From Clostridiales bacterium (lineage in GTDB: Bacteria; Bacillota; Clostridia; Christensenellales; Pumilibacteraceae), in NCBI GenBank assembly GCA_003533505.1, contig DQGD01000014.1, positions 13,419 through 77,418 on the forward strand: a DNA stretch of 64,000 nt, given 5' to 3'. Every line of letters begins with the position of its first letter. Within the stretch, counting starts at the first letter, position 1. Made by a program: the position numbers and the translations under genes. This document shows positions 19,701-26,206 of this stretch, one piece after another. The notes under the pieces were generated by a model. It was not told where the DNA came from. It searched no databases and saw only the letters and a list, made by a program, of their open reading frames with translations.

Positions 19701-20424
19701 CGTGCTGAAATTTATCAAGAACGGCGCGGCGACCGAGTTTACCGACGCAGTCGGCGAAAACGGCGAGTACTCCGTGTACTTGCCGGCAGGCGAGTATACC
19801 GTGAGAGCGGAACACGCCGGGTTTATGCCCGTAGTCGGTGATACGGTTGCCGTGACGAACGCGGCGGTCGAGAACGTCGGCGTTGCGTTCACGCTCGTCA
19901 AACCCGAAAATATGAACGGGCTTACTTACGACGAAGGTACCGGCAAACTTTCCAACAGCGGCGATATAGTTACTTATTTCGGCAGCGGCAACGATTTTGC
20001 GGCGACGACCTATATCGACAAAATCACAACCGATTGGAAGGCGGCGGGCATAGTCGTCGGTGACGCCACAAAGAAGAACTTTGTCAAGTTCACGATACGC
20101 AAGCGCGCGGACGGAAACTGCGATTTGTTCGTCAACGTTGGCGACGGATATATGGAGATGCCGGTTATCGGCAATCCGTTTATGCAAAGCGGCGAGCGCG
20201 CGAAACTCACTGTTGAGAGAATCGGCGCGACGATTAAGGTTTACGTCAACGACGAACTCAAGAGTACTATTGCGGTTGCGGACACAACCGTCGTCAAGCA
20301 TTGGGGGTCGGCTGACACGAAAATCACCGATTATCTTAGCGCTGACGGCGAATATCGTTTCGGTTTCGGCACTTGCGACGGCACGAACGCGATCTTCTCC
20401 GAGTGGAGTTATAAACTGAAATAA
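13744..20424 (+). CDS. Giant repetitive surface lipoprotein with CBM9-like and lectin-like domains
   Basis: 2226 residues, lipobox ending at Cys24 (VTAC). In order: a CBM9-like domain (about 40-230; DADMTIDGALNEERWQG), a DUF1080/LamG-like jelly-roll (about 255-450), a bacterial repeat segment (GDGGFVTIDKTALRKGDSLTVNV), carboxypeptidase-regulatory-like beta sandwiches, then tandem units from about 1012 to the end, each a lectin-like domain (TYDE.TGKLSN..DIV..FGSGSDFVVTTYIDKITT) plus two small beta modules (ITAKVGETEI..., YAVSGKI.KPDYATAD). No catalytic domain recognised. It probably binds polysaccharide at the cell surface as the last product of the carbohydrate operon. Thirteen nt separate it from the GH43 gene; RBS GGGGAGG. 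Confidence 0.88.
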   Translation: MKKKLSIIFLALALCVTAVFVTACGGKKTGEKSDYEWKYEKEFTDEHDADMTIDGALNEERWQGQQYLTHVQDGVTVNYTAVFTEKGLYIGAKAQDPDMKWNARFNFSSTNANPANSAFWFNIKGPDVQDGHAMRAFNFFIDAFDSASRNQTRFEAKSKVNGDIMKFEATEMTAELFVSWDALNIDTTDGLPEFVRIIPYYRHVKAVGDAGENKWLTPIFIYGNPGWDYGLSYDENLHQNWYRPISGMKFGSVGYINADKPGAVIGDAANGYSKSSGWDLSRIDEGVAKATGPDEQAIFFKGINSSKYMVSAKMKMLGGAMHAGNWKDQYPSAGIINMRDETESIALYISGRSILDGAASWNFHTLDKYTGWKDTYEGSFVKPAGFNPQTDSIELKCIQYDENLFYFINGELALIKRVDWIKDGACPGLYGLSAEVEFTDFKATDYKDDADALKAIISEYAYSVSVTAGDGGFVTIDKTALRKGDSLTVNVAPSAGYVLSSFEINGKDKKEDKYDYVVENLDNGKVVFDDITEDSSIVASFARLDGGVRVSGKISAGGRAMTTSALTLTAPSDKRVFYTATPTSNGSFNFTLSPAGTYAVGAKTITLDGNYVLKIKTPGYRDKTIEITVNADDKSVRVPDVELEKNVVGGSVTIGGRTFDSSVNTWDMSAEADSAVYAENGSNGSLAYFTDKTGKDAVVDFTISNKTEITEGGKYEAEPCMGVSLTDGSNRFDIFVFNEGLRISPKGWWNGGGEAYNVSVPVNYSLRAKENPEKLTFRLVRSGAAVALLYKAGDDYTEIWRTRNATIEKMSAYAFTVCQSQPCRLEFSDYSIKLDDEAKDYIEAVLYETVTLGAYDTAGGTVTITGTGADGKIKYGDKLTVAIDSQKTAIVTYGDKTEIVTGGGEVSFTATHSGEVSVSFADSLIAVNGTVALGDALSGITADYTKTTLTFEGEGYTLAYDGIVKADGTFTLDLPSGEYRVSAVNPAAYAKSVSVTIDGENNTVAVKLTLVKPANTGNLTFDAATGKLTNSKDIVAYFGSGSDFVVTTYIDRITTDWKAAGVALGGANTNMSILIRKTNDAAGACDVFVHVGGGYIELPRMSDPFANGDRAKLTVVRRGASVKIFVNDNYFGRIEIADGTAVKHWGTPDTKLTDHLGADEELRFGLSTADSTNATFSDWGYGLKFDDLYAVAGRTLTLSDGITAKVGETEIIDGKVLLGDTVTVSMTSENRVTFSVDGVTVTTDHNENVYTASFAVTGNHTLTVKEVRTVTGTIGKNDIYSSDATKDITATTIKAYAGGELVGTFEGNVGAGGAYSIGLVDGEYTLEFENPHFMTVSKPVTVSGGAATVGEAEFTLAKIDGGWGDWVYDEANKRVTLPANVDSAFKTFAGVSGSRVLATMTVSNIDTRYDGWASAGIRIETQSGGIMYFSLTETVNNAGENGAVKIRILRFDKWEYVTDFGVGETDADYTAAKLTVCVADNAVYLYVNDTLRYTISATQNTAIYEKLRSIGFFAENANYKPCLSVVKPGENVTVSAFDATADGAIMDKLLERTLSLPEGVTAKAGETEIIDGKVLLGDTVTVSMTSENRVTFSVDGAPVATETDGNVYTASFVVTGNHAVTYEYSYAVSGKIAKPDYATADLTSTVLKFTSGETAEFGGVVNANGEYTVYLPAGEYSMRAEHAGFMPASGGAVTVTSAAVENANAAFTLVRPENMNGLTYDESTGKLSNKGDIVTCFGSGSDFVVTTYVDKITTEWKAAGLVLRDASTNKFVKIAIRKTASGFDLFSHLGDGYMDFPAIADPFTQSGERAKLTVVRRSASLAVFINDEFVAAIGISASTAVHHWGTPDTVLTDYLTPGGEYSFGLGTCDNTNATFSEWSYGLTFSDLYAVGGKTLTLPEGVTAKVGGTEITDGKAILGDTVTVSMTSENRVTFSVDGAPVTTDNDGNVYSASFTVTGNHTVTYEVAYAVSGKITKPDYATADITSTVLKFIKNGAATEFTDAVGENGEYSVYLPAGEYTVRAEHAGFMPVVGDTVAVTNAAVENVGVAFTLVKPENMNGLTYDEGTGKLSNSGDIVTYFGSGNDFAATTYIDKITTDWKAAGIVVGDATKKNFVKFTIRKRADGNCDLFVNVGDGYMEMPVIGNPFMQSGERAKLTVERIGATIKVYVNDELKSTIAVADTTVVKHWGSADTKITDYLSADGEYRFGFGTCDGTNAIFSEWSYKLK
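16779..20424 (+). repeat. Intragenic tandem repeat units (about 1.05 kb each, 3.5 copies)
   Basis: Units start near 16779, 17818, 18880 and 19900 (the last is only the lectin half). Most of each unit has diverged at DNA level, but 17362-17458 and 18436-18532 appear identical over 97 nt, and a GATACCGTGACGGTATCGAT core of about 50 nt recurs near 19498. The identity points to recent duplication or gene conversion. Confidence 0.85.
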
Positions 20425-20449
20425 TCGGCATCAAAACAGATTGCAGTAT

Positions 20450-20492
20450 AAAAATCGCTCTGTCGAGGGAACTTTGGCAGGGCGATTTTTCT
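20450..20492. terminator. Bidirectional terminator between convergent genes
   Basis: AAAAATCGC (20450-20458) pairs with GCGATTTTT (20482-20490). T-runs on both strands serve the large lipoprotein gene and trpS. Confidence 0.8.
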
Positions 20493-20524
20493 TGTTGTTT
20501 TTCGGGTTATTTAACGGCGATTTC

Positions 20525-21574
20525 TCAGTCGAAGTAGTCTATGCGCAGGGCTTTGCGGACGTCGCGGAGCGTGGCTGCGGCGACGGCGCGCGCTTTTGCG
20601 GTGCCCTGTTTCAGTATCTCATTAACCTCGTCCGGACGTTTCTCCCAATAGGCTCTGCGTTCGCGGACGGGGGCGAGCTCGGCGTTCATGATAGCGGTGA
20701 GGAAGCGTTTGACCTTGACGTCGCCCAGACCGCCGCGGCGGTAGTGCGCCTTCAGTTCGTCGAGGCTTTGGTACTCCGGCAAAAACTCGGCGAAGTGCTC
20801 CGGGCGGCAGAACGCGTCGAGGTAGGTGAAAACCACGTTGCCCTCGACCTTGCCGGGGTCGGCAACCCGAATGTGCTCGGGGTCGGTGTACGCGGAAGCG
20901 ATTTTCTGCGCCACGACTTCCGCCGAATCGCTGAGGTAAATGCAGTTCCCGAGCGACTTGCTCATTTTCGCCTTGCCGTCGGTGCCGGGCAGTCTGCGCG
21001 CGGCTGCGGACGAGGGGAGAACGATGTCGGGCTCTACCAGCGTTTCGCCGTACAGCGAGTTGAATTTTCTCACGATTTCGCGGCATTGCTCGAGCATAGG
21101 CTGCTGGTCCTCGCCGACGGGAACCGCTGTCGCGCGGAAAGCCGTGATGTCGGCTGCCTGCGACACGGGATAGCACAAAAAGCCTGCCGGCACGCTGCCC
21201 TCGAAGCCGCGAGCGGCAATCTCGGACTTGACCGTGGGGTTGCGGTGCAGCCTCGCCACCGTCACGAGGTCGAGATAGTAAAACGTCAGTTCGGTGAGCT
21301 CGGGCACCGCGGACTGTACGAATATCGTGGTTTTTTCGGGGTCTATGCCGCAGCCGAGGTAATCGAGCGCGACGTTCATCAGGTTGTCGCGAACTTTGCC
21401 GGGGTTTTCGGCGTTGTCGGTCAGCGCCTGAGCGTCGGCAATCATGACGTAGATTTCGTCGAACGCCCCCGAGTTTTGCAGTCTTACGCGCTCGCGCAGC
21501 GAGCCGACGTAATGCCCGACGTGCAGTTTGCCCGTGGGGCGGTCGCCCGTCAGTATAATTTTCTTTCCGTCCAT
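20525..21574 (-). CDS. trpS: Tryptophanyl-tRNA synthetase
   Basis: Class I aminoacyl-tRNA synthetase charging tRNA-Trp; 349 residues, normal length. The HIGH-type signature is HVGH (GKLHVGHYVGSL), the KMSKS loop is KAKMSKSLGN, and PVGEDQQPMLEQCREI is typical for the family. It sits 107 nt downstream of trpB on the same strand with its own promoter, and may also receive T-box-controlled read-through. The ATG is preceded by AAAGAGG. Confidence 0.96.
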   Translation of the reverse strand: MDGKKIILTGDRPTGKLHVGHYVGSLRERVRLQNSGAFDEIYVMIADAQALTDNAENPGKVRDNLMNVALDYLGCGIDPEKTTIFVQSAVPELTELTFYYLDLVTVARLHRNPTVKSEIAARGFEGSVPAGFLCYPVSQAADITAFRATAVPVGEDQQPMLEQCREIVRKFNSLYGETLVEPDIVLPSSAAARRLPGTDGKAKMSKSLGNCIYLSDSAEVVAQKIASAYTDPEHIRVADPGKVEGNVVFTYLDAFCRPEHFAEFLPEYQSLDELKAHYRRGGLGDVKVKRFLTAIMNAELAPVRERRAYWEKRPDEVNEILKQGTAKARAVAAATLRDVRKALRIDYFD

Positions 21575-21646
21575 TTTAACCTCTTTTTCCGCGCCGCGCG
21601 TGCGTTTTTCGCGCCGGGGAGCGGATTTTCAGTATTTTGCCTTAGT

Positions 21647-21675
21647 ATTGTAGCACCTTCCGCGCGTTTCGGCAA
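21647..21675 (-). promoter_or_regulatory. Promoter of trpS
   Basis: On the minus strand TTGCCG (21670-21675), 17-bp spacer, TACAAT (21647-21652) with TGC just upstream (extended -10). It overlaps the very end of the trpB region. Confidence 0.6.
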
Positions 21676-21681
21676 GCCGAT

Positions 21682-23070
21682 TTACGCGTTTTTGTTCTGC
21701 GGAATGTCGAGAATGGTGTCGAAGCCCGATTTCAAGTCCTCGTCGGTGGGGATATAGTCGACCATTTTGCCGTCGTGATAGCTCATGTACGCCGACAAAT
21801 CGAAGTAGCCCGTGCCCGTCAGCCCGAAAAGGATAGTCTTTTTCTCGCCCGTTTTCTTGCACTCGAGCGCCTCGTCAATCGCCGCGCGAATGGCGTGAGC
21901 GGACTCGGGCGCCGGCAGTATTCCCTCGGTTCTGGCAAAGCTCACAGCCGCGTCGAACACCGAGGTTTGCTCGACCGAGCGCGCCTCGAGGTAGCCGTCG
22001 TGATACAGCTTGGAAATCACGGGGCTCATGCCGTGGTAGCGCAGTCCGCCGGCGTGATTGGGCGAGGGGATAAAGCCGCAGCCGAGTGTGTACATGCGCA
22101 TGAGCGGCGTGGTTTTGCCCGTGTCGCCGAAATCGTAGACGTACTTGCCGCGCGTCATCGACGGGCAGGAAGCAGGCTCGACGGCGATAAAACGCGCGTC
22201 CGACTTGCCGCGGAGCTTGTCCGCCATAAACGGCGCGATAAGTCCGCCGAGGTTGCTGCCGCCGCCTGCGCAGCCGATTATGATGTCGGGGCGAATGTCG
22301 TACTTGTCCATTGCGGTCTTGCATTCGAGTCCGATTATCGATTGGTGGAGAAGAACGTGGTCGAGCACCGAGCCCAGAACGTAGCGGCACTTGTCGCGGT
22401 GTAGCGCGACCTCGATAGCTTCGGAAATAGCGCAGCCCAGCGAGCCGCCCGTGCCCGGGTGTTCGGCGAGGATTTTCCTGCCCACTTCGGTGGTGTCCGA
22501 CGGCGAGGGTATCACGTTCGCGCCGTAGGTTTCCATCACGGCTTTGCGGTAGGGCTTTTGCTGACTGCTGACTTTGACCATGTACACGTTGAGGTCGAGC
22601 CCGTAAAACGCGCAAGCCATCGACAGCGCCGTGCCCCATTGCCCCGCGCCCGTTTCGGTGGTGACCGAAGTCAAGCCCTCGGCTTTGGCGTAGTAAGCCT
22701 GCGCGACGGCGGAATTGAGCTTGTGCGAGCCCGAAGTGTTGTTGCCCTCGAACTTGTAGTAGATTTCGGCAGGCGTGTCCAGCATCTGTTCTAAAAAGTA
22801 CGCGCGAGTAAGCGACGAGGGGCGGTAAGCCTTGTAAAATTTCCTGATGCCCTCGGGAATCTCGATATAGCGGTCGGTCTGGTTCAGCTCCTGCTCGACA
22901 AGCGCCTTGCAAAAGACCGGCTCGAGGTCGGCGGCGGTGCAGGGTTTCAGCGTAACGGGGTTAAGGAACGGGTCGTGCTTTTCCTTCATGTCCGCCCTGA
23001 GGTTGTACCAATATTTCGGCAGTTCGTCCTCCGACAGGTAAATCTTAGTGGGAATGTTCTTGTGCGCCAT
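21682..23070 (-). CDS. trpB: Tryptophan synthase beta chain, TrpB2 type
   Basis: PLP enzyme joining indole and serine to tryptophan; 462 residues. The long N-terminal extension (MAHKNIPTKIYLSEDELPKYWYN) and RPSSLTRAYFLEQ mark the TrpB2 branch. The PLP lysine is in NNTSGSHKLNSA, the substrate loop is TETGAGQWG and the phosphate loop GCAGGGSNLGG. No trpA is nearby, which fits the view that TrpB2 proteins can work without the alpha subunit, salvaging free indole. RBS AGGAGG before ATG. Expression is controlled by the T-box leader immediately upstream. Confidence 0.95.
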   Translation of the reverse strand: MAHKNIPTKIYLSEDELPKYWYNLRADMKEKHDPFLNPVTLKPCTAADLEPVFCKALVEQELNQTDRYIEIPEGIRKFYKAYRPSSLTRAYFLEQMLDTPAEIYYKFEGNNTSGSHKLNSAVAQAYYAKAEGLTSVTTETGAGQWGTALSMACAFYGLDLNVYMVKVSSQQKPYRKAVMETYGANVIPSPSDTTEVGRKILAEHPGTGGSLGCAISEAIEVALHRDKCRYVLGSVLDHVLLHQSIIGLECKTAMDKYDIRPDIIIGCAGGGSNLGGLIAPFMADKLRGKSDARFIAVEPASCPSMTRGKYVYDFGDTGKTTPLMRMYTLGCGFIPSPNHAGGLRYHGMSPVISKLYHDGYLEARSVEQTSVFDAAVSFARTEGILPAPESAHAIRAAIDEALECKKTGEKKTILFGLTGTGYFDLSAYMSYHDGKMVDYIPTDEDLKSGFDTILDIPQNKNA

Positions 23071-23175
23071 GGTTTTATGCCTCCTGTTTGTGATTTAATA
23101 CTATTTTGAGTAAAAGCCGCAAGGTTTAACGATTTTCGGCGATAATTACGGGTGGGAGCAAAACAAAAGTAAACA

Positions 23176-23442
23176 AAAACACGACTAAATCGTCGTTTAT
23201 GGGACGAAATAGCCGTGTTGCCACCCAAATTTATCGCGAAAGCCGCGACCTTAGCCGATACTACCATATCGCATTCCGATAACGGGGAATAGCCGTCCCG
23301 GGCTAGTAACGGGATTTTCTCGCCGCGTTCGCCCTCGCCCTCGGTAACCCATTCGCCGCCGCCGTGCCGTTTCCTTACACCTGCCGAAAACTCTCTTTGC
23401 GCACCCTGCCGCGGTTACTCTTCTACCTCATAGGTTTGTGAT
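23176..23442 (-). promoter_or_regulatory. T-box leader, tryptophan-specific
   Basis: Transcribed from near 23442. Stem I: AGAGTAACC (around 23413-23421) pairs with GGTTACC, and just 5' of the latter lies GAA-TGG, giving specifier UGG (Trp) at 23349-23351. The AAAGAGAG motif of distal stem I is present. The T-box sequence GGGTGGCAACACGG is at 23212-23226, and a terminator ACGAC/GTCGT plus TTTTT at 23176-23197. Uncharged tRNA-Trp would favour read-through into trpB. Confidence 0.88.
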
Positions 23443-23448
23443 AAGGGT

Positions 23449-23477
23449 ATCATACCCGATTTTCGACCGCTTGTCAA
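23449..23477 (-). promoter_or_regulatory. Promoter of the T-box/trpB transcript
   Basis: TTGACA (23472-23477), 17-bp spacer, TATGAT (23449-23454) on the minus strand. Confidence 0.85.
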
Positions 23478-23585
23478 GCGTTTTCAACGCTTTTTTCAAA
23501 TAAAGCGCGGACGGGAGAGAGCGGCGTTAAGCTGCGGATATTATACCGAAATCGCGATAGCGTATTACTAAACGCGCGCGCGGAT

Positions 23586-23614
23586 TTGACAAACGCGCTT
23601 CGGCGGTATAAAAT
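23586..23614 (+). promoter_or_regulatory. Promoter of the DUF308 gene
   Basis: TTGACA (23586-23591), 17-bp spacer, TAAAAT (23609-23614). Confidence 0.75.
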
Positions 23615-23660
23615 TCTCAGTAGAATAAGGGAAGATGAAAACAGGGAGGTAAACAAAATC

Positions 23661-24305
23661 ATGAAACCGTCGTCAATGATACTAAAGGGCTTGTCGGGGC
23701 TGATGCTGGTAATCGGCGGAGTGCTGTGCTTCGTGTTCCCCTACGACACGGTGAGCTGGCTGTCGTTCGTTCTCGGCGCGACGCTGATTGCTTCGGGCAT
23801 AGGCACTATCGCAGCGTTTTCGGGCGGAGGCATGATGGTGCTCGGCTCGGGCTGGATATTCCTCGACGGCGTCGTCACGATACTGCTGGGCGTGTTCTGT
23901 ATGGTCATGAACGGCTTTATCGCCGATATTTTCCCCGTGCTGTTCGGCATGTGGGCTATGGTCACGGGCTTTATCCGCGTGATTCGCGCGTTTGATTACC
24001 GCGCGTTCGGACTGCCGAGGTGGTGGTGCGTGACGCTCTCGGGCGTGGCGCTGATTGTGCTCGGCGCAGTCGCGCTGTGCCTCACTCGCGAGGCTTCCGC
24101 CGTCGTTCTCGCGGCGATTACCGGCGTATTCCTGATTGTCGAGGGTATAGGCGAGTTCGTCGACCTCTTCTATTCGATTAAGCGCGCTCGCAAAATGCAG
24201 GACATTACTTCGCGAATCAGAAAGGCGCGCGAGGAGTCGCTCACTCCGCCCACGGAGTTCACCGAAGTCACGGACGTAGTGGAAAAACACCGCGACGAAA
24301 AGTAA
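23661..24305 (+). CDS. HdeD/DUF308-family membrane protein
   Basis: 214 residues with six hydrophobic segments in tandem pairs (for example ILKGLSGLMLVIGGVLCFV, VVTILLGVFCMVMNGF, VTLSGVALIVLGAVAL) and a charged cytoplasmic tail (RKMQDITSRIRKAREES). This is the architecture of the HdeD/DUF308 family, whose E. coli member is acid-stress related; the function here is unknown. The ATG at 23661 follows GGGAGG. In-frame codons upstream fall in the promoter. Confidence 0.8.
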   Translation: MKPSSMILKGLSGLMLVIGGVLCFVFPYDTVSWLSFVLGATLIASGIGTIAAFSGGGMMVLGSGWIFLDGVVTILLGVFCMVMNGFIADIFPVLFGMWAMVTGFIRVIRAFDYRAFGLPRWWCVTLSGVALIVLGAVALCLTREASAVVLAAITGVFLIVEGIGEFVDLFYSIKRARKMQDITSRIRKAREESLTPPTEFTEVTDVVEKHRDEK

Positions 24306-24400
24306 TCGGAGCAATTAAAACCCGACAGCAAGGATTAGTAGTCATATTCCGCAACGGCTTTTTGCCGCCATGCCTACGAAACCGATTTTTCCTCGCGCGC

Positions 24401-24429
24401 TTGAAATTCAGGGAAGAGCGTGGTATAAT
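24401..24429 (+). promoter_or_regulatory. Orphan consensus promoter
   Basis: TTGAAA (24401-24406), 17-bp spacer, TATAAT (24424-24429), pointing into a gap with no gene on that strand; see the small-RNA candidate. Confidence 0.75.
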
Positions 24430-24435
24430 ATCCTT

Positions 24436-24493
24436 AGAAAACCCATGAAACGCAACGAAAAAACGGGCGCGGAGAAAGACCACGCTCGTTTTT
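24436..24493 (+). ncRNA. Candidate small RNA (about 58 nt)
   Basis: Begins seven bases after a consensus -10 box and ends at a terminator hairpin with five T residues (24463-24493). No ribosome-binding site or conserved peptide is apparent. If the terminator leaks, the RNA would run antisense into the 3' end of the rubrerythrin gene. Confidence 0.45.
24463..24493. terminator. Bidirectional terminator (rubrerythrin / small RNA)
   Basis: ACGGGCG (24463-24469) pairs with CGCTCGT (24483-24489). TTTTT follows on the plus strand, and a run of A (T on the minus strand) precedes it, 50 nt beyond the rubrerythrin stop. Confidence 0.7.
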
Positions 24494-24544
24494 GTTTGCC
24501 GAAAAACCGTTTCGGCGGCGGTTATTCGTTATTAAGCCGCGCGG

Positions 24545-25087
24545 CTAGTAGTTTTCGCACTTCTCCTGAAAGAACGACTGCGAGTGACCGCACACGGGGC
24601 ACACCGAGGGCGCGCTGTCGCCGTAGTGCTCGTGACCGCACGCGAGGCAAATCCACAGCACGGGCTTATCCTTTTTGAAAACCGTGCCGTTTTCGACGTT
24701 TTGGAGCAGCGCGCGATAGCGTTGTTCGTGCTGTTTTTCGATTTGGGCCACCTTGCGGAAGAGCCCGGCGATTTCGGTAAAGCCTTCCTCGTCGGCTTCG
24801 CGCGCGAACTCGTCGTACATGTCCGTCCACTCGTAGTTTTCGCCCTTGATTGCGTCGGCGAGGTTGTCGGCGGTGCCGCGGATTTTGCCGCCCGACAGTA
24901 GCTTGAACCAGATTTCGGCGTGCTCGTTCTCGTTGGAAGCGGTTTCGTCGAAAATATCGCCTATCTGCACATAGCCGTCGTCGTGAGCCTTTTCGCCGTA
25001 GAAGCCGTACTTGACCCTCGCCATGCTCTCCGCCGAAAATGCCGCCATGAGGTTGGTTTCCGTCCTCGTTCCCTTTAATTCCTTCAT
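24545..25087 (-). CDS. Rubrerythrin
   Basis: Non-haem diiron peroxidase of anaerobes that reduces hydrogen peroxide; 180 residues. The N-terminal four-helix diiron domain carries AAFSAESMARVKY, ASNENEHAEIW and the second pair in KVAQIEKQHEQRY. The C-terminal rubredoxin-like domain has ICLACGHEHYG and VCPVCGHSQ (two CxxC pairs). RBS GGAGGG before ATG. A TATAAT on the minus strand near 25118-25123 is a likely -10 element. A marker of oxidative-stress defence in strict anaerobes. Confidence 0.96.
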   Translation of the reverse strand: MKELKGTRTETNLMAAFSAESMARVKYGFYGEKAHDDGYVQIGDIFDETASNENEHAEIWFKLLSGGKIRGTADNLADAIKGENYEWTDMYDEFAREADEEGFTEIAGLFRKVAQIEKQHEQRYRALLQNVENGTVFKKDKPVLWICLACGHEHYGDSAPSVCPVCGHSQSFFQEKCENY

Positions 25088-25147
25088 GTAACCCTCCGTT
25101 TATGCTTCTTCGATTATTATATGCGGAGAGTGGGAAAACGATACCGT

Positions 25148-26206
25148 TTACCTGTCGTAAAGTCGCTCGGCAGCGGCGCCACGCAGGATGTTGACGACGA
25201 GGAAGAGCGCGACCGTGCCCGAAAGTATGCCTGCGGTTGCGCCCACGCCCAGCGGTATGCCGAAAAAGTCAAAGCCAACGGCATACGACGAGGCGAGCGA
25301 GGAATAGGCTTCCGCGCTCGTGCCGCCGAGAGCGGACAGTGCGCCGCGCATGAAGAAGCAGCGGAATAGGCTTGCCGAATAGCTGCCGGGGAAGAAGCAT
25401 GTCAGTGCGCGGACGTACCCGGGCAGTATGCCCAGCGGCATGTACGCGCCGATAAGAAAGCCGATTACCGCGCTAACCAGCCCCACGAACGCCGAAAACG
25501 CCGCGTTTGAGCGGAAAAAGCCGGAGATAAACACGTTCACGAGCGTGGAGGACAGGCAGGACAGCGCGGTTATGCCGACTACGGCAAAGACGTCCGCGGC
25601 GGTCATGAGAAAACTGCCCGAAACCGCGAGGTAAACGAAGCACACGCCCAGCGTGACCGAGCAGATGAACAGCGTTACGACAAAATTATACAAAAAGTAA
25701 CCGAGCGTGACTACGCCGCCGCCCACGGGCGAAACCAGCGCGTCGCGGTTGAAGCCGCGCTCGCGGTCCTGCACCATCACCGTGTTCGCCGACAGCGATA
25801 CGGTTATGCAGCCCACGCTCATCACTCCCGACGTCACCCACGAATCGATAAACGCCTTGACGGTAGAGTCGGGGAGTTTTACGCCCGGCGGCAGCGCGGA
25901 GCTTACGGACGAGAACAGTACGTCGCCCAGAAACAGCGCGTACAGTAGCAGCAGTATCAGCGGCGCGAGCAGCGAGAACAGCACCGCGCCCTTGTCGAGC
26001 AGAAATATTTTCAGCGCGCGCCCGGCAAGCTTTACCAGCGCGAAAAAATCGTCGCTAAGCTTGCGTTTCGGCTTTTGAGTTTCGCCGCGTGTAGGCGGCG
26101 GATAATGTGTTTCCGCGGCGAGAGAAACGGTTTCCGCGCCGCTCGCGGTTTTGCAGGCGTTTCCGCTCTCCGCGCCCGTCGGGATAAGCTTATCGTTATC
26201 GGTCAT
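25148..26206 (-). CDS. ABC-2 type transporter permease
   Basis: 352 residues. After a polar N-terminus of about 60 residues, six hydrophobic segments follow in the ABC-2 arrangement: one (VLFSLLAPLILLLLYALF), a large extracellular loop (about residues 95-125), then five more. VMVQDRERGFNRDALVSP is the typical amphipathic coupling region. The start lies inside the end of the ATPase gene (11-nt overlap) with GAGGAGG upstream. Forms an exporter with the ATPase; substrate unknown (drug, polymer or lipid). Confidence 0.88.
   Translation of the reverse strand: MTDNDKLIPTGAESGNACKTASGAETVSLAAETHYPPPTRGETQKPKRKLSDDFFALVKLAGRALKIFLLDKGAVLFSLLAPLILLLLYALFLGDVLFSSVSSALPPGVKLPDSTVKAFIDSWVTSGVMSVGCITVSLSANTVMVQDRERGFNRDALVSPVGGGVVTLGYFLYNFVVTLFICSVTLGVCFVYLAVSGSFLMTAADVFAVVGITALSCLSSTLVNVFISGFFRSNAAFSAFVGLVSAVIGFLIGAYMPLGILPGYVRALTCFFPGSYSASLFRCFFMRGALSALGGTSAEAYSSLASSYAVGFDFFGIPLGVGATAGILSGTVALFLVVNILRGAAAERLYDR

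Noticed and set aside
24370..24678. Plus-strand open frame of 102 codons overlapping the rubrerythrin 3' end
   Set aside because: No RBS, runs antisense into a well-supported gene, and contains the promoter and terminator of the small-RNA candidate.
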